DNA of 64,000 nucleotides, from positions 186,001 to 250,000 of the forward strand of contig JBAMDO010000564.1 in assembly GCA_037074765.1 (NCBI GenBank), read 5' to 3'. The notes under the pieces are model-generated. The model worked only from the letters and a program-made list of their open reading frames with translations, did no database searches and was not told where the DNA came from. A program made the translations under genes and the position numbers. Position 1 is the stretch's first letter, and every line of letters starts with the position of its first letter. The stretch comes from Mansonella perstans. Taxonomy: Eukaryota > Nematoda > Chromadorea > Rhabditida > Onchocercidae. Below are positions 23,901 to 38,100 of this stretch, one piece after another.

Positions 23901-26900
23901 GACAATCATGATGTTCTGATAGATTTTGTTAATTGGTCTCAGTAGCTTCTAGCATTACTTGGAGCACTTTCGCATTTACAGTAACCAAAGCCAATTTAGT
24001 TATAATTTGCTGTATATTGTACTTTTTGAATAAGTGAAAAGCTGCCTGTAAAAAGAGGAACAGACAAATTTAAAAAAAAAAAGTATTTCAGAGTGTTGTG
24101 TTTGGTGTGGAATATTTGATATTGTTGGATCCAAATTTATTAATTGATATGGCAATGCATCTCTATGAATTTGCACCATTCACAGTAAAAATTTTACAAT
24201 TTTAGAATGCTAAAAGGAGATTTGAAGCTTAGTGAACTTAGTGGATAATGGATCAAATAATGATGAAACAAGTCAACTATTCATAAACATGACATTAAAG
24301 CATCCATACAAACCATAAATTTCAGCCAACGAATTCCACTAATGTCATAATTAAAGAAATTGAACGAATTCTAACATTAGTTCAGAATCATTGCCCCGGT
24401 ATGTATTCCGTGTTTTATTTAGTCTTTTTTGTATCACATAAATACAAGATTTAGTCTCGAAAGAGTTTTAGCAACCATTGGCGCGCAGTTATGCAAAATA
24501 AATCTAATACTTATATATAAGAAACTATATATAAGATATATACAAGAAGTTACAGGCTGTTTGCTTTGTCCACTTAATTTGGAAGGTTTGCTGCTGAAAT
24601 TCAAAACTTATAATATACTTATATTACTTTCGTATATTTCAGCACTGTCGACCGCTGTATATTTCTTAGCCAAAGCAAAATATCTTTCAATGAATTTCGT
24701 TGAAGCAAAACAATTATTAGAAAGTTGCACCGATAAAAGTGATGCCCCGCCAGAAGCACACTTACTCATGGCACAGGTACAGTATTGTTCAATAGCTAAA
24801 TTATGATAAGTCTCTTTTATAGAAACTTCGGATTTCTTTCAACATTTCAGATTCATCTTCACAAAAATAATTATGTCGAGGCTAGTAAATGTCTGGATGT
24901 TGGCCTAAGTAATAACTTCAAAGTTCGCGAACATCCACTCTATCACCTTATCAGAGCGAAACTGCAAAAGAACTCGAAACAAATCTCTGCATCGATACAA
25001 ACATTGCAGAAAGCAACCGAACTGACTTCGTTTAAAGCTAGTGCGTTTTGAACTACGCATTTATTCCATACCCTTATTGAAACATATATTCATCCTGCCT
25101 TCAAATTATAAGCAGATTATGATTATGATAATAAGTAAGATTTAATACTTCCCTTTCAAACAAATTTAATTATCTATTGAAGCATAATTTCTCGTCCTTC
25201 ACTTATTGTCTCACTAAAATCAAAATCATTTTACAAAATTTCTGCCGACAGAAACTTCGGTTAGATTTTCTTCACTTTTTTCTTCTTTTCTGTGATTTAA
25301 TTTTAAAAGAAGTTTTAGTGAAAATGAAATTTTCCATGTTTTAGAAAAAGCGAAGTTATTCAAATCTCTAAAAGATTTACATATTAAAGATGAATCGAAA
25401 AAACGCGAAAATCTGGAGGTCATTGATGCGGATCGTATTGCCATCTACTTAGAACTGATGGATTCCTATCAGCAACTTGGACAGCTTGTATGCTTTTTCT
25501 TCTTTTTGACTAAATATGTTCTTATTGAAATTCAAAAAATTTAATTTAGTTGCATTTTAAGGCAGAAGTTGATGCAGTGATGAAAGAAGCACACAAACGC
25601 TGGGCTGGTAAAACGGAAGACCAACAGTTTGTGTTAATGGAAGCAATGCTGAAATTACAACGGAAAGATGTTAATGGCGCATTAGAAGTACTTGGATCTG
25701 TACAACCTACAGAGGCTAACTATCAAACAGCTCGCATTAAAATGGCTGAAATTTATTTAAATGAGAAGAAAGATAAACGAAAATTTGCTCTTTGCTTCAA
25801 GTATGTATGTTACTTCTATTTCTTCAATTAAACAAGAATTTGGAAATATTTCTCGTTCAATTTTTTTTCACTAAGTTTTTAGTAAGTGTTTAAAAAATGC
25901 CTTGAGATGAGGCAAGTGATCATAATGTTGAATGGATAATGTTGCAATTGTTATATTACTTGATATTTTCTAGAGTCAATTGAAAGATTGCTTTAATTTT
26001 TAGAACACTGCTGCTATTGTTAATAAATAGGTAAAACAATAGTTTTACTAATTTAGCTTTGACATTGACATCAAATATCAGAATATCTTATCTACATTTT
26101 TTTTAAGAATTAATTAATTATGCAACAATTTATTTTAAGCTGAAATGAATTTTTATGGCCTATCAGGTGGTATTACTTCCTAATTCCTTGTTAATTAATT
26201 ATACTATTTCTTAATTGATTAATTTAATGCATAATTAAATTTGATATGACATTTATGCCCAATTACACAGAAGTATTAATTAAAAGTGATCATGCGATAC
26301 ACGATTATCTTTATTTAATTCATTAATGAGAGGTAATAAGAGATTTTGCGCTTCTTGCTTAGGCTCGGTAATTAAGATATATATGACAGGATCAAAAAAT
26401 TGGTCCAAATTTTTGAAATTCTGTTCTTACACTTGCTACTTCTTGTCTAATATTACTTATGTATGCTTGAGTATTTTTGTAAAAAAAATAATACTCATAT
26501 ATGGTTATATATAATAATATTTATATGCCTATATATGCTATTCTAATACTTATATATGCTTGAGTATTTTTCCAAAAGGTAATCGCTCGCGAAATTTTAT
26601 TCTGAAATGAAATTAATTTCCTGCTACTATTTTAATTTAAATTCTTGTTGTTAATTTATTCCCTGTTGTTAATTTAGTTTCCTATTGTTAATTTCACCTT
26701 AAATGTAACTTTTTTAAGGCTGCATTTTCAGAGAACTTGCACAAAACAGTCCGTCGCCAGCGGCGTATGTATTGCTTGGTGATGCTTACATGAGCATACA
26801 AGAGGTTTGCTAATTTTTTAATTTCATTTGTTTTAACCTATCGTTCATTTGAAAGGCATACTAAAAAAAAAATTCAGTTTCAAGAAATTTGTTTCAGCCT

Positions 26901-29900
26901 ATACGAGCTATTGAAGTATATGAAACGGTACTGAAAAGTAATCCAAAGGATGATGTCTTGGCTGAAAAAATAGGCCAGGCATACGTTCAGTGTCATTTTT
27001 ATACGAAGGTATTTTAATTTCATTTCGTTTATAATGATTTGTCAAAATTAAGGAGTCTTAAAAATTTGGAGTTGCACTAAAGATTATCAGCGGAAAACCG
27101 AAATGACTGTATCATTGCCATATAAAATTTAATTTAAAGATTTAAAAACGGCAAGCAATCTGTGAAACGAAGGCCAAGAAAAGAGTTGCCATTTAATGAG
27201 TTATGTACATTGAAGTCTGACATAAAGTCTGACTTTAAAAAATGAAATATTTCAATATCTAGGCAATTAATTACTATGAAGCAGCATTGAAAAGTGGACG
27301 TAAACCAATAATGAGAATGCGCTTGGCCGAATTGTTGTTTCAGCTAGAATATTATGAGAAATGCGAAAAAGTGTTGCGTCAGGGACTTGACGCAGATCAA
27401 AATCCTGTCGGTAAACTGTTCTATTTTTCAGCAAAACTGACTCAAAATTTGAAGCCGATTGAAAAAGCAATGACTGAATTTTGTTAAAATTAAAATCAAC
27501 AATAGTTTATTTAGAATTAACTTTTGCAAATAAGAACTTTTAAGACACGTTAAATTAAGAAGCCGTTTGTTTAAGAAATTGTAGTAGATACGTCACGGTA
27601 TCGTTAAACTAACAATATTAATTCCATTTTTGAATAATCTTTTAGACATAGCCGGAATGAGTAATCATGTATCCTATTGGTCCTTGTTGTCGAAATTGCA
27701 TTTTGAAAATGGTGATTGGAAAGAAGCAGCCACAGCTTTAGAACGTGCACGTGAAATTCAATTGTCTATTGTAGCAAAATCAGACGAAGTTGCAAATCTT
27801 GTCAATGAGAAAAAACTTGCTGCAAAGTATAACTATCTTCTTGATCTTCAATGTTTTGGTAGCTTCTTAGTTTTCAAATTTTTGTTATCAATTATTTTGA
27901 GTGTTAAATTCTTAAATAGTGGAAATGATGTACTAAGCGAAACTTGGATTTTAGTAGCACTTTTATTTTGAAAAATGTATACAACCAAAAAAATGCAATA
28001 TTCTCAGGATAAGCTGTGAACTGGCAGAGTTATATTGGAATCGACGGGATGCTAATAAAGCAATTGATTTTTACCAGGAAGCTATTTCCTTCAATAATAC
28101 TGATATTAAGGTAAGAATTTTAGAATGAAATAGTAGCAATTTTAAATTGAATATAGCGAAATAAAAGGTTGAAAATATAATTTCTTTGAAAATATAATTT
28201 CATTATCTATTTTTTCATTAATTAAGATTGATATATTTGTACTGAATTCAAAATACAATCAACAATTCAAATTTTGAAATGTAGATAATGGCTGCACTTG
28301 CAAATTTATATCTCTCGCTTGGCAAACTAAGTGCTTGCAATACACAATGTCAACTAATCCTGAGTATTGACCGGAATAACGATGATGCTACATTGGTTCG
28401 TTAGGTTCTGTCTCACTCTATACACACTTTTGTATCATTTTGAAAAATTTTTTTTTTTTTTAAACTATAGATGATGGCCGATCTTTTATATCAGTCTAAT
28501 GAAGCCAATAAAGCAACCATTCACTTTACACAACTACTCAATAGGAATCCAAGTAAGTATAGTTTGGTAATTTGAAAATTTGTTTTCTAATGTAATTTTA
28601 ACTAATTTAAAGTGTATGTTATAATGTGATTAAATTATTGATTTTATAGCTCGGCAAAAATTTTCATATAGTATGTTCTTAAATTTTATGAGCGATTAAA
28701 TTGAAATAAATTTCAAACAATTTAATTTATAAAAGGTTTGAACAAAGCTTGAAGCATACGATAAAATGCTCCTTTGTTATGGAGAATTTCATTTATATAG
28801 ATCAGTATCATGCACTAGCAAGATGTATTGAGTTGAGTTGGCGCAGAGGTGATATAGAACAAGCGGAAAAATATCTGAAAAATGCGCTCAACACAAATCC
28901 TCGTGCTACACTTGATGCTGGATTTAATTACTGCAAAGGACTGCATGATTGGTAATGACATTGTTGCCTTTAAAAACAAAGAATTTTTGATCTATGATAT
29001 AAAAATAAGTGATAATTTCTCTGATAAGACCAATCGCAAACATATATCATTTGGAAATTTGCATGGAAATATTAGGTCATATGTTTTTCGGTGAATTTTC
29101 CCGAGTAGATCACCTATTTTTTAATGATGAATTAAAAATCCTCAGGTATACTGGAGATCCAAATGCAGCATTGCAAGCTTTCAATCGTACGCGACGTGAT
29201 CTGGAATGGGGCGAACGAGCTACTTATAATATGATTGAAATATGCTTAAATCCTGATAACGAAATAATTGGAGCAGAAGCACTTGATCATAGTCAGCAGT
29301 GCAACACGTTCGTTCTACAATACGTTCCTTTTTTTAGATTTTTAATTTGGAAAAACATACTCAATAACATAGCCAGAAATGACATCAGAATTACACGACT
29401 TTTTCATAATTGCCAGGAAATAAAGATACTTATTCTAGAAACAACGGAAATGATAGCAAAATGGGTACGAAGATGGCGAAAAAATTTTTGAAGGTAAGAT
29501 TAATTAATTTGGTATAGGCCAATTTTTTCAAAATTAAAGATCATTGACAGCATTTAAATATCAATTTGCACTATAATTCTGTATAAAATAACATAAAGAA
29601 AGGGAAAAGAAAAATTAATTGTTCCACAATTGGTATTTGATGTAAGAGAAAGAAAACTTTATTTTAAAAAATAAGAAAAAATTGCATTAGGTTGTAAATG
29701 TAGTTGTCTGGGCATCAATAGAACTGTGTCAAGCAAAGTTAAAATGCATGGTCAGTGAGATTTATGACTAAAAGTAGCCTAGATGTATGCTTAGATAATA
29801 TGAGCTAATATGACATATATCTTTAAACTTTTTTTCAGCATAGTAAGTTCTAAAAAGAAATTCTAACAGATTTCGAGTGATTTCTGTACAAAATTTTTCG

Positions 29901-31560
29901 GTCTTATACTTTTACTGCATCCCTATTAATTCATTGAATTTTCAAAGTACATTGACGTTGTAGTGATTGTTCCTTTAAATAATTTAAATAAAAACTTGTT
30001 CAACACTATATAAATACTTCAGGACGATCTGATTAAAATAGAAACATTTAGGGACAAGAATAATATCACGTACCATAATCCAGAAGGAAACATTATAATA
30101 TTGAAACCAAAACTTATTCAAGAAATTCTCCCTTAACGATTAAATGTATAAATTCGGATAGGACTGTTCCAAACTTTTGCAGGAATTACAGTACAAATCT
30201 GGTTTGGACTACAAGTATCGGCTAATGGAGAATTTCATCATGTTGATGAGCAGTGATCGTGGAAATGTGCAACAAGCGTTGACAAATTTTCTTAGCATGG
30301 CTGAAACCGAAGATCCAGTTCATTCTTACAATACCGAAATATATTAACACGAATTAAATCAACTTATTGATTTCAAAAATAGCTAATTTCATTCTTTAGG
30401 GATTGGTAGGCGTTGGCGCACTTTTTGGTTCAGCTCGAGCTTATTTAATTTTAAAACAAGTGCCAAAAGCGAAAGCTCAGTTAAAACGTGTACTTGGCTA
30501 TACATGGACATTGGAGGATGCTGATTACTTAGAGAAATGTAAACTGTTTCCATAGTTTCAATAACTTCCTCTTAACTGAAATTCAGATTCAAACCTTCTT
30601 AGGCAATAATGTTATCATTAACTAGTGAAGATGATTTGACAATAATCAGGCCAATTTGCTTTATTTTAAATATCAATAATTATATGATAATGAGAAATTT
30701 TTTTTATCCGTTTGTAGTAATTCAAGGAACTAGTAGAAAATGCATAAATCGAAGCCAGCAAATTATTGATTCTACAAAACTTTAACTAGCAAAATTCAAG
30801 ATTCAAATCGTCCAATAGCCTAATCTCTTTTTTTTCTAATTTTGAAATTCGAATAATTTCTAATGTCTGCCTATAGGTTGGTTGTTGTTAGTTGATCTCT
30901 ATATCGATCAAAGCAAAAATGAGCAAGCTTCCAATATATTACGAACTGTTTTACAGCACAACGCGGTGAGGACTTTTAATATGAGAATTGATACACAAAA
31001 CTCAAACAAATGATTTACATTTTATCATCGCTAAATATTGCTAAATCCAAATGTTATTTGTAAAAGTTAAATAAAAAAAGCTAAATTTTGAAATCAAAAA
31101 AATGAATGAAATTTCCAGAGCTCAATTAAAGCATTTGAATACATGGGATACATATCTGAACGAGAACAGAGATGGGATGCAGCTGCTGCAAATTACGAAG
31201 AAGCTTGGCGTCTAAGCAAATGTAGGAATCCAACCATTGGTAGGCATATTTTTTAATGTACTATTCTGTTAGATCTAAAGAAAAAAAAGCGATAAATACT
31301 TAAGGAATGCATAAAGCTGTTGTAAAAGGCAAATTATGCCATGTTGATAATAATTTACCGGCAATTATTTGTTAGGGTGTTTAATTAAATTTAGAAATGC
31401 AAAAGTATATACAGGCTACAAACTTGCTTATAACTACCTGAAATGTCGGAAGCTATTCGCATGCATTGAAATATGTCATCGCATATTGGAACTTCATCCG
31501 AATTATCCACGAATCAAACGTGAAATTATGGACAAAGCGCGAGCGAGCATACGCATATGA
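20929..31560 (+). CDS. ift-139: intraflagellar transport protein 139 (TTC21B homologue), about 30 exons, near-complete
   Basis: TPR-repeat subunit of the IFT-A complex, which drives retrograde transport in cilia; in nematodes this acts in ciliated sensory neurons. About 30 exons give about 1,360 residues (human TTC21B about 1,316). They align along the whole family: [71 protein letters not shown] and the C-terminal DKARASIRI before the stop at 31558-31560. Well-supported exons include 21299-21409, 21530-21690, 22577-22839, 23244-23401, 23532-23629, 24643-24776, 24851-25040, 25345-25487, 25562-25800, 27263-27410, 27646-27826, 28801-28951, 29146-29298, 30183-30317, 30400-30538, 30877-30965, 31119-31239 and 31415-31560. 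The ATG at 20929 is the first in frame. Exon 4 (21767-21854) to exon 5 (22085-22334) does not keep phase as drawn, so a microexon or another donor is needed there. The length and terminal motifs argue against a pseudogene. Confidence 0.95.
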
Positions 31561-32138
31561 TTAATTGGGCAAGCTCTTAGTGACCCATTTATGTGCCATA
31601 ACAAGGTCTGTTTGTTTCCTTACAAAAAAATATATTGGTAAATGATCACATATGAGTAAATAGTTTACAAATTAATTAAAATAAACTGCATTCAATGAAT
31701 CTGTTGGCGGATAAGGAATTTATTACGACTAACAATGAAATGAAAACATATTAAAGTTTAGATATGACCTTCAAATCCACTTCAAGAATAGGAATGTACA
31801 GTTCCGCCTATTACAATTGTTTTAGCTTAACAAGGCTTCAAGGATAAAATCAACAGAAAAAAGAACTAGATAATGCAAAACAAAAGTAGATCAATTCAGC
31901 ATAATTCAAGGATATTTTCAGACTCCCTAAAATTTCCTCTATTTTTCAATTTTCACTTCTTTGGACACTCACTGATTGATACATACTAGTGTCTAATAAT
32001 TACTTGATCATGAGCATAAAGTGATACCATTTAAGTATAGAGCAAATTAAATTCTCTGTTCTTATAGGTAAAGTAGTGGAAATACTGTTGAACCACTCAT
32101 TAACGATAAAGATTCTCCTGAGAGCAAATCTAAAAGGC
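31561..32138. other. convergent 3' ends of the IFT139 and THADA-like genes
   Basis: A 578-bp spacer lies between two convergent stop codons. A plus-strand AATAAA at 31680-31685 suits IFT139. A minus-strand AATAAA lies at 31724-31719. The two signals sit close together, so the 3' UTRs may overlap. No gene was seen here. Confidence 0.6.
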
Positions 32139-35100
32139 TTAAACTGCGATAGATCTTTCCATTTCAGTGTCATTCCGAAAGGCAGTGAGCGTCTTCCCCA
32201 TTCCTCTGTTTCTTCTCATCTAAAAATATAGATTTGCTCTGTGATGAATTCACTCTTCGCACAATTAACAATATTTAGAACTTGGTATTTATTGAGAACT
32301 GAACTATTAATAAATTAAGTCTAACTTAATTTGCCTTAATTTGCATCCGTGACAAGATGCCTTACCGAAAAACTAAATGGACGCTTTATTTTTCTTATTG
32401 TGACATCACAAATAATAAGATCTATTTTCTGTGTCCAAAAAAAGTCAACGGATCAACTGATTAGTCTTTTGTGATTTAATGAAAATATTCAAGTAGATAC
32501 ATAAAATTCTTACCTTCAATTTTAAAGAAGGATCCCACGAATAAGATAAGGCAGTTTCACCGCCGCATACATTAACTATATTGAATGCAACACGCTTAAT
32601 GCAGTCAGCTTTATCCAATAGAAGCGAGCAACAACAAGATATGAACCTAGAAGGATGAAAATTTAACGGAATAAACAAAAGTTAAGCTTTAAAATTTTTG
32701 AGTGCAATTATTTACTTTGCACTTTGATGTTCCCTAACCGTTACCAATCTCTCAGTGACTCACTGAATCATTTTTCAAGGTCCATTTTATTTTACAACAC
32801 TTCAAATTGAAGATCAACCTGTATCGATAAGAGGGAAAATCAATCAACGCAGTGCATGAAATGCGCGAAAGAATCAGCAAAGCATGCGCCGCATATAATC
32901 GCCATAATTCTTTTGATGAATAAGCATGTTTTTCAATTTCCATAAGTAAAACTCCAAAGTGTTCAAAACAAACAAAACGGCTATCAATCAATATTTTGCG
33001 AGTTTTCTGAATCAAACTGGGCAGCAAAGCAGTATAGTGTGAGTAGAAAGTATGAAATGAATCAGATGGCGTATCCAGGAACTCCATTCTAAAATGATAG
33101 TAATGTATAATACAATACAGCAATAAATAACAATATCTATCGATCAATCAATGTCAATTTTTTAAAAATTAAAGAATACAGACTTTACTGCATAATATGT
33201 AGCAACGTATTCAATTGTAAAGTAAATTATCCTACAGCAGATAAGGCATTTAGCTGAGGATGCATCAGATAAGCTTGGAAAAAGCTATTCATCATGAATA
33301 AAAAAAAAAAAAAAAAAAAAAAAACCAAACTTACGCCTCTAATTCTGAAATAGCATAGCTCAAAGAATTCTTAATGTTTAATGGCAATTTACGTTCCACG
33401 ATTCTTTTCAATCGGTGAGTTAGTCTTCTTTTACGTGGTACCAGGTGCAACAAAGAAGATACTATTAAACGATTGATTCGCAGATTAGGACTCATCACGA
33501 GTAAAGAAATAAGTTTGTTTACCACCATAAACTGCAAATGCCTGCAACAAAAATTCCGGCGTGATATAAATTTCAATGCTGATTACTTTACTAATTCGAA
33601 ACTTGTTCCCGTATAATGCAATATTTTGGACGCAATATAGAGATATTTGTTGTAATCACTAACTTTGCTTAATAACTGAGACAACTACAGTCATTATGCA
33701 ACACTCACTTCTTTAGACCTTAAATGCCGTTACATGTCGTTATGATGAATTTTGCCCTATCGCAGGAAATATGGATAATTTCCATCAGTTAGTAATATCA
33801 TATATCACTAAATGTAAAATAAAGCTTAGCAATCAAAATTACTGCATCATCTATCAAATGATAATTTGATCTATCAGTGGTAATTATCGAAATTTCAATT
33901 TTTTTAAGCATCATTAATTTTTTTAAACATAATTCTTTTTACATCCAGCTTTGTTTTTCAACTACTTGCATCTACCAGACTCGTTTAAAATCAGTTAATG
34001 ATTCCTTCAAAAAAAGAAAATAAAAAGTAAAAAAAGTTACTTTAATTGAGTGGGAGTATAAAATGATCCACTCACAAAACGTAATTTCGTCAGCCATGAA
34101 AGTAACAATATTAAAGCTGGATCGTATACCGTTGTTTGTTCCAGCTGCTGGCAATATTCATTCCACAACAAATTGTATCGTGAAACAAACATGAAGAGAG
34201 GAATCCCATATTCTGTCTCATCTATGAGTTTGTGAATTAATGCAGCTGAAAAAGCTCATAAAAGTTTTAATTTTAAAATAGTAAAGTTTTATTATTTTTA
34301 TGCAAATATAATTATCCTCATTTTCATCACTAATCCTCTAAGTTTTGATCTTAGTTTCTATTCTCGTTACTCGTATAAATAAAAACGAAACAAAATTTGA
34401 CCGTAGCAATGACATGCTGCGTTTCGTACCACATTGTTGCCTTCTCGATAGAAATCCAACACTGATTTAAAAATTTTTACAGCACAATCAGTCACATCTG
34501 AAAATACAAAAGTTACACAAAAAACTGCAGTGCATTGATTTTCAGAGTCAGATTATTGTTCTTCCCTTCTTCCTTTCTGTTCCATTTATGAAGGTAAGTT
34601 ATTCTTGATCCAGCTTATTAGAATTCGATTTAGTTCTATAAAAAAAACCATAACAGATCTAATTGGAAGAAGTTACATTAAAGGTGTAATAGATTTGCCT
34701 ATCTTTTATTATATAATAGAAAGCTAACACTTAAAATGAAATCCAAATTATAAATTACAATTTAGAAGAAATTCGACGTACCGAAATTTGCCATATACAG
34801 AAAAGTTTTTAGTATTTTCATTAATCGTACAGAAAGCAGTGGTATGGATGCCCGAACATTCTCAAACATAAAGTAAATAATGCTATTTGCCGTGTCCAGT
34901 ACTTCATGGAATATCTTAAACACCAAGCAAAATGCCAAATTACGAGTAGTGCATTCAAGATCCACCGATAACCTTTTCGTCTGAAGTGTGCAAAAATAAT
35001 AAGAAACATTCAAATCTATTAAACTGCTGATCAAAAAAACTAAAAATCAATTTGTTTGAGGAAAAAGCTAAGAGTAAATAATCGTGTCTCGGAAATATTC

Positions 35101-38100
35101 AGCATTAAATCACTGAGACCATAAAGTTGCAATCAAATTATTCCGTTCAGTATATCTTCTCATAAAAGTACCGTCCTCAAGTCTTCTCAAAGCGATTTTT
35201 TTCCAACATCTACGAAATTTCTAATGAAGATTCTGCCAACCTCGGTACTAACCCATTCAATACTCTCACGGTATTCGAAGAAACATCATCACCATCAGAA
35301 TAAATTGAGGATTTATCAAAAGACGATAAAGTATCACTGTGTTTCATTAAATTAATTACCATTGAAAAATACATTAAAACCAGTTTTGTTACCGAAAGTA
35401 TCATTTTTCAATAGCAGTACCAAAAATGAAACTTATTAAAAATGTTTGCAAAAGTAATGAATGTTAGCAATTCACAAGAGCGGAAATAAAGTCTTACTTT
35501 CTCAAGATAATGACACACCACATCACGTAAATCATTTAGCATACAGCAAGAGATTATTCTACTGAAACAGATGGCACAATCATCGACTACACCTTTATGA
35601 CGACTTCGCATTAATACATTCCATACCGAATCGCATGCATTTATAATAATATTCTTCGTTCCTGTTGTTTCGCATAAAGATGCTAACATTACACAGTTTA
35701 CCTAGAAAGTTCCATAATTATGCCGACGATATTGGTTATAATTTTTTGTACCGAACCTTTCAGAAAGGATCCTAATCTATTCCAATATACGAATTTTTCT
35801 ATTTCCTAAAATGCACAACACAGTAAATTAAAAGTGGAGTAAAATTTACAAAGTGACTTAGAACATAACATTAAATCAAGCAATTGTTTCCTATAACAAG
35901 AAGTAATAAAAAACTGAGGACTGAATCAAAACTTAAATTTTGTATGGTTCTATTATTTAAATGCAGCAGATTAAATACTAAAACTATTCCACTAAAATCT
36001 AAAAAGAACAAAAGAGAGACAAAAAATAATTAACCTTCAAGGTGTGGTAATACTTATCGATTGTCTTACGCTGTTGACTGCTTATCATCAATGTTGGAGA
36101 AGCTAAAGGATAAAGCCTTCTGTATAATTCTGGAAGTGATGCGCATTGACCACTATGGTCACTCCCACTGGATAAAATCAAATCAGTGTTCGATTTAATA
36201 CAAACGTCCATCCAGAAAGAAGGAACAAGAACGGAATGAACAGGAAAATCCGCTATCAGTGAAGTCAAAGTAATTTTCACACCTGGAGAAATTTCGGCTT
36301 AAAAATATCTTGCATAATTAAACTCATTGAAAACTCCAGAAAAATCAGAAATCAGTTTGCTGTGAAGGATTACGCCATATCTTCCACTCATTTAATGAAA
36401 AAAAATTCATATTTTTATGTTGCAAAAAAAAATAACATTTTACAAAAAATAAAGAAAATACACATTTTTACTTGTACATTTTCATGCTCATTTTTTATAA
36501 AAATTTGGCTTATTACTATTCGCTCAAGAAACAAACTGACTGTTCGAATCTTTGCGTTTAGATTCCTTCATCAAATCCAAAATTTCTTCCAGTTCTTTAA
36601 ATCGCAACATTATTTTTATAAGAGAGCTTAAACCATCCATTTCATCATTGTTGAGCATTTCCACAAATTTATCGGTTAGAAAAATCTGAGAATCAGAATC
36701 TTCAACTGACAAACACATTAGTAACTTTATCCTGTAATTTCATGATACATAAACATAACTTAGAATATATTTAATTTGATATCAGCTTCATTTTAATTTC
36801 TTTAAGCTCCGACAGCGAAAGCAAACAAAAATGTGCTAACTTTGAGACTCAATGAATGGAATAATAGTAAGTGAATATATGCTGACAGGATATCTTGGAT
36901 TATGTGCTTTTATTCATTACCAGTGATAAATCTTTTTTTAGAATTCTTTGTCATTAAAACTTAAATCTAATGCCACTGTCTGAATTGTACATTTAAGCTG
37001 AACTACTCTGTGATCTTTATCATCTTCTAAAATAGTTAAAGGAAAACATAAACCTTATAAATATTGCAATTTAAATTCTCTACTTCAGCGATAGTTATGA
37101 GAAAAAAACAATTACAATTTTGCAACTTCATTAGCCCTCAAAACTGTGAATAAACTGCAGACAGTTGTTCACATATTTTCAGACTGCTAATGCAAATGAA
37201 TTTAGAGAAAATGAAATTAATGATAAATTTCACTGACCTTATTTCTGTGATGTCACTGTTAAAAATCAAATCCATCAAATGTGAGCTGCATAACCACCTA
37301 TCAAAACCGCATTGCTTAAGAAGTTCCAAAATAAACATGATTTGATGCAATCGATCTCGATCATTCCAGATATCATAAAGCTTTTCAAGCAGAGCTATTT
37401 CTAAACGCTTGTGGACTTTTGCATTCGACATACGCACCAAGTTCAGGACTCTAGCGCAGAAATTAGCATTGGTGGTATCCAAATTTTGCAACACAAAGGA
37501 TTTGATACTTCCGAATTGACGAGACCAATCGAACTGAATAAAGAATATCTTGCTGCAATGAATTGCACAATGATAAAAAGTCAACAGAAAATAACCAATT
37601 AACATATAATATACTATTATTCTAAGCACAATTAGCACATGAACGTCTCATGGATCTATCAGAAAAAATTTTGAATATCACTGCTCAAACTATCTAAATC
37701 CTTTTCATCTAATTGCAAGTAATTCTGAGAAAGTTTTTGGCACTGCATTCTTATTTTCTCAAAGATTTTGAGAATATCAACAGCTATATTTTGCATTGCC
37801 CATCTATTCTCATACCAGAAAAAAAAAATCTAGATTGATGAGAAAGTAACGTACGATAGCGCAGTAATGTCTAGTTTTAGTATACTGCTTGTCAAACAAT
37901 ATATGAATATGAACAGTTATATCTAATTACTTGAAGTATTACTTGAAGTTTAAAAGTAGTAATTTTGAGCAGAACATGAAGTATCACATTTAATCAATTT
38001 GAGAACTTACTAGATTTTTATTCATCAGTTTGCTCGATAATTCAAGTGCATCTTGCCGTAATAATAGATGAAATGAAGTCAGGCACTGGCGCAGTAAATC

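Noticed and set aside
36524..36541. Stop codon TGA after SNSQFVS as the end of a separate gene
   Set aside because: A donor A|GTCAGT at 36541 in phase 1 joins the next exon (36282) in phase, and the protein continues in THADA order, so one gene is preferred. A two-gene model is not fully excluded.
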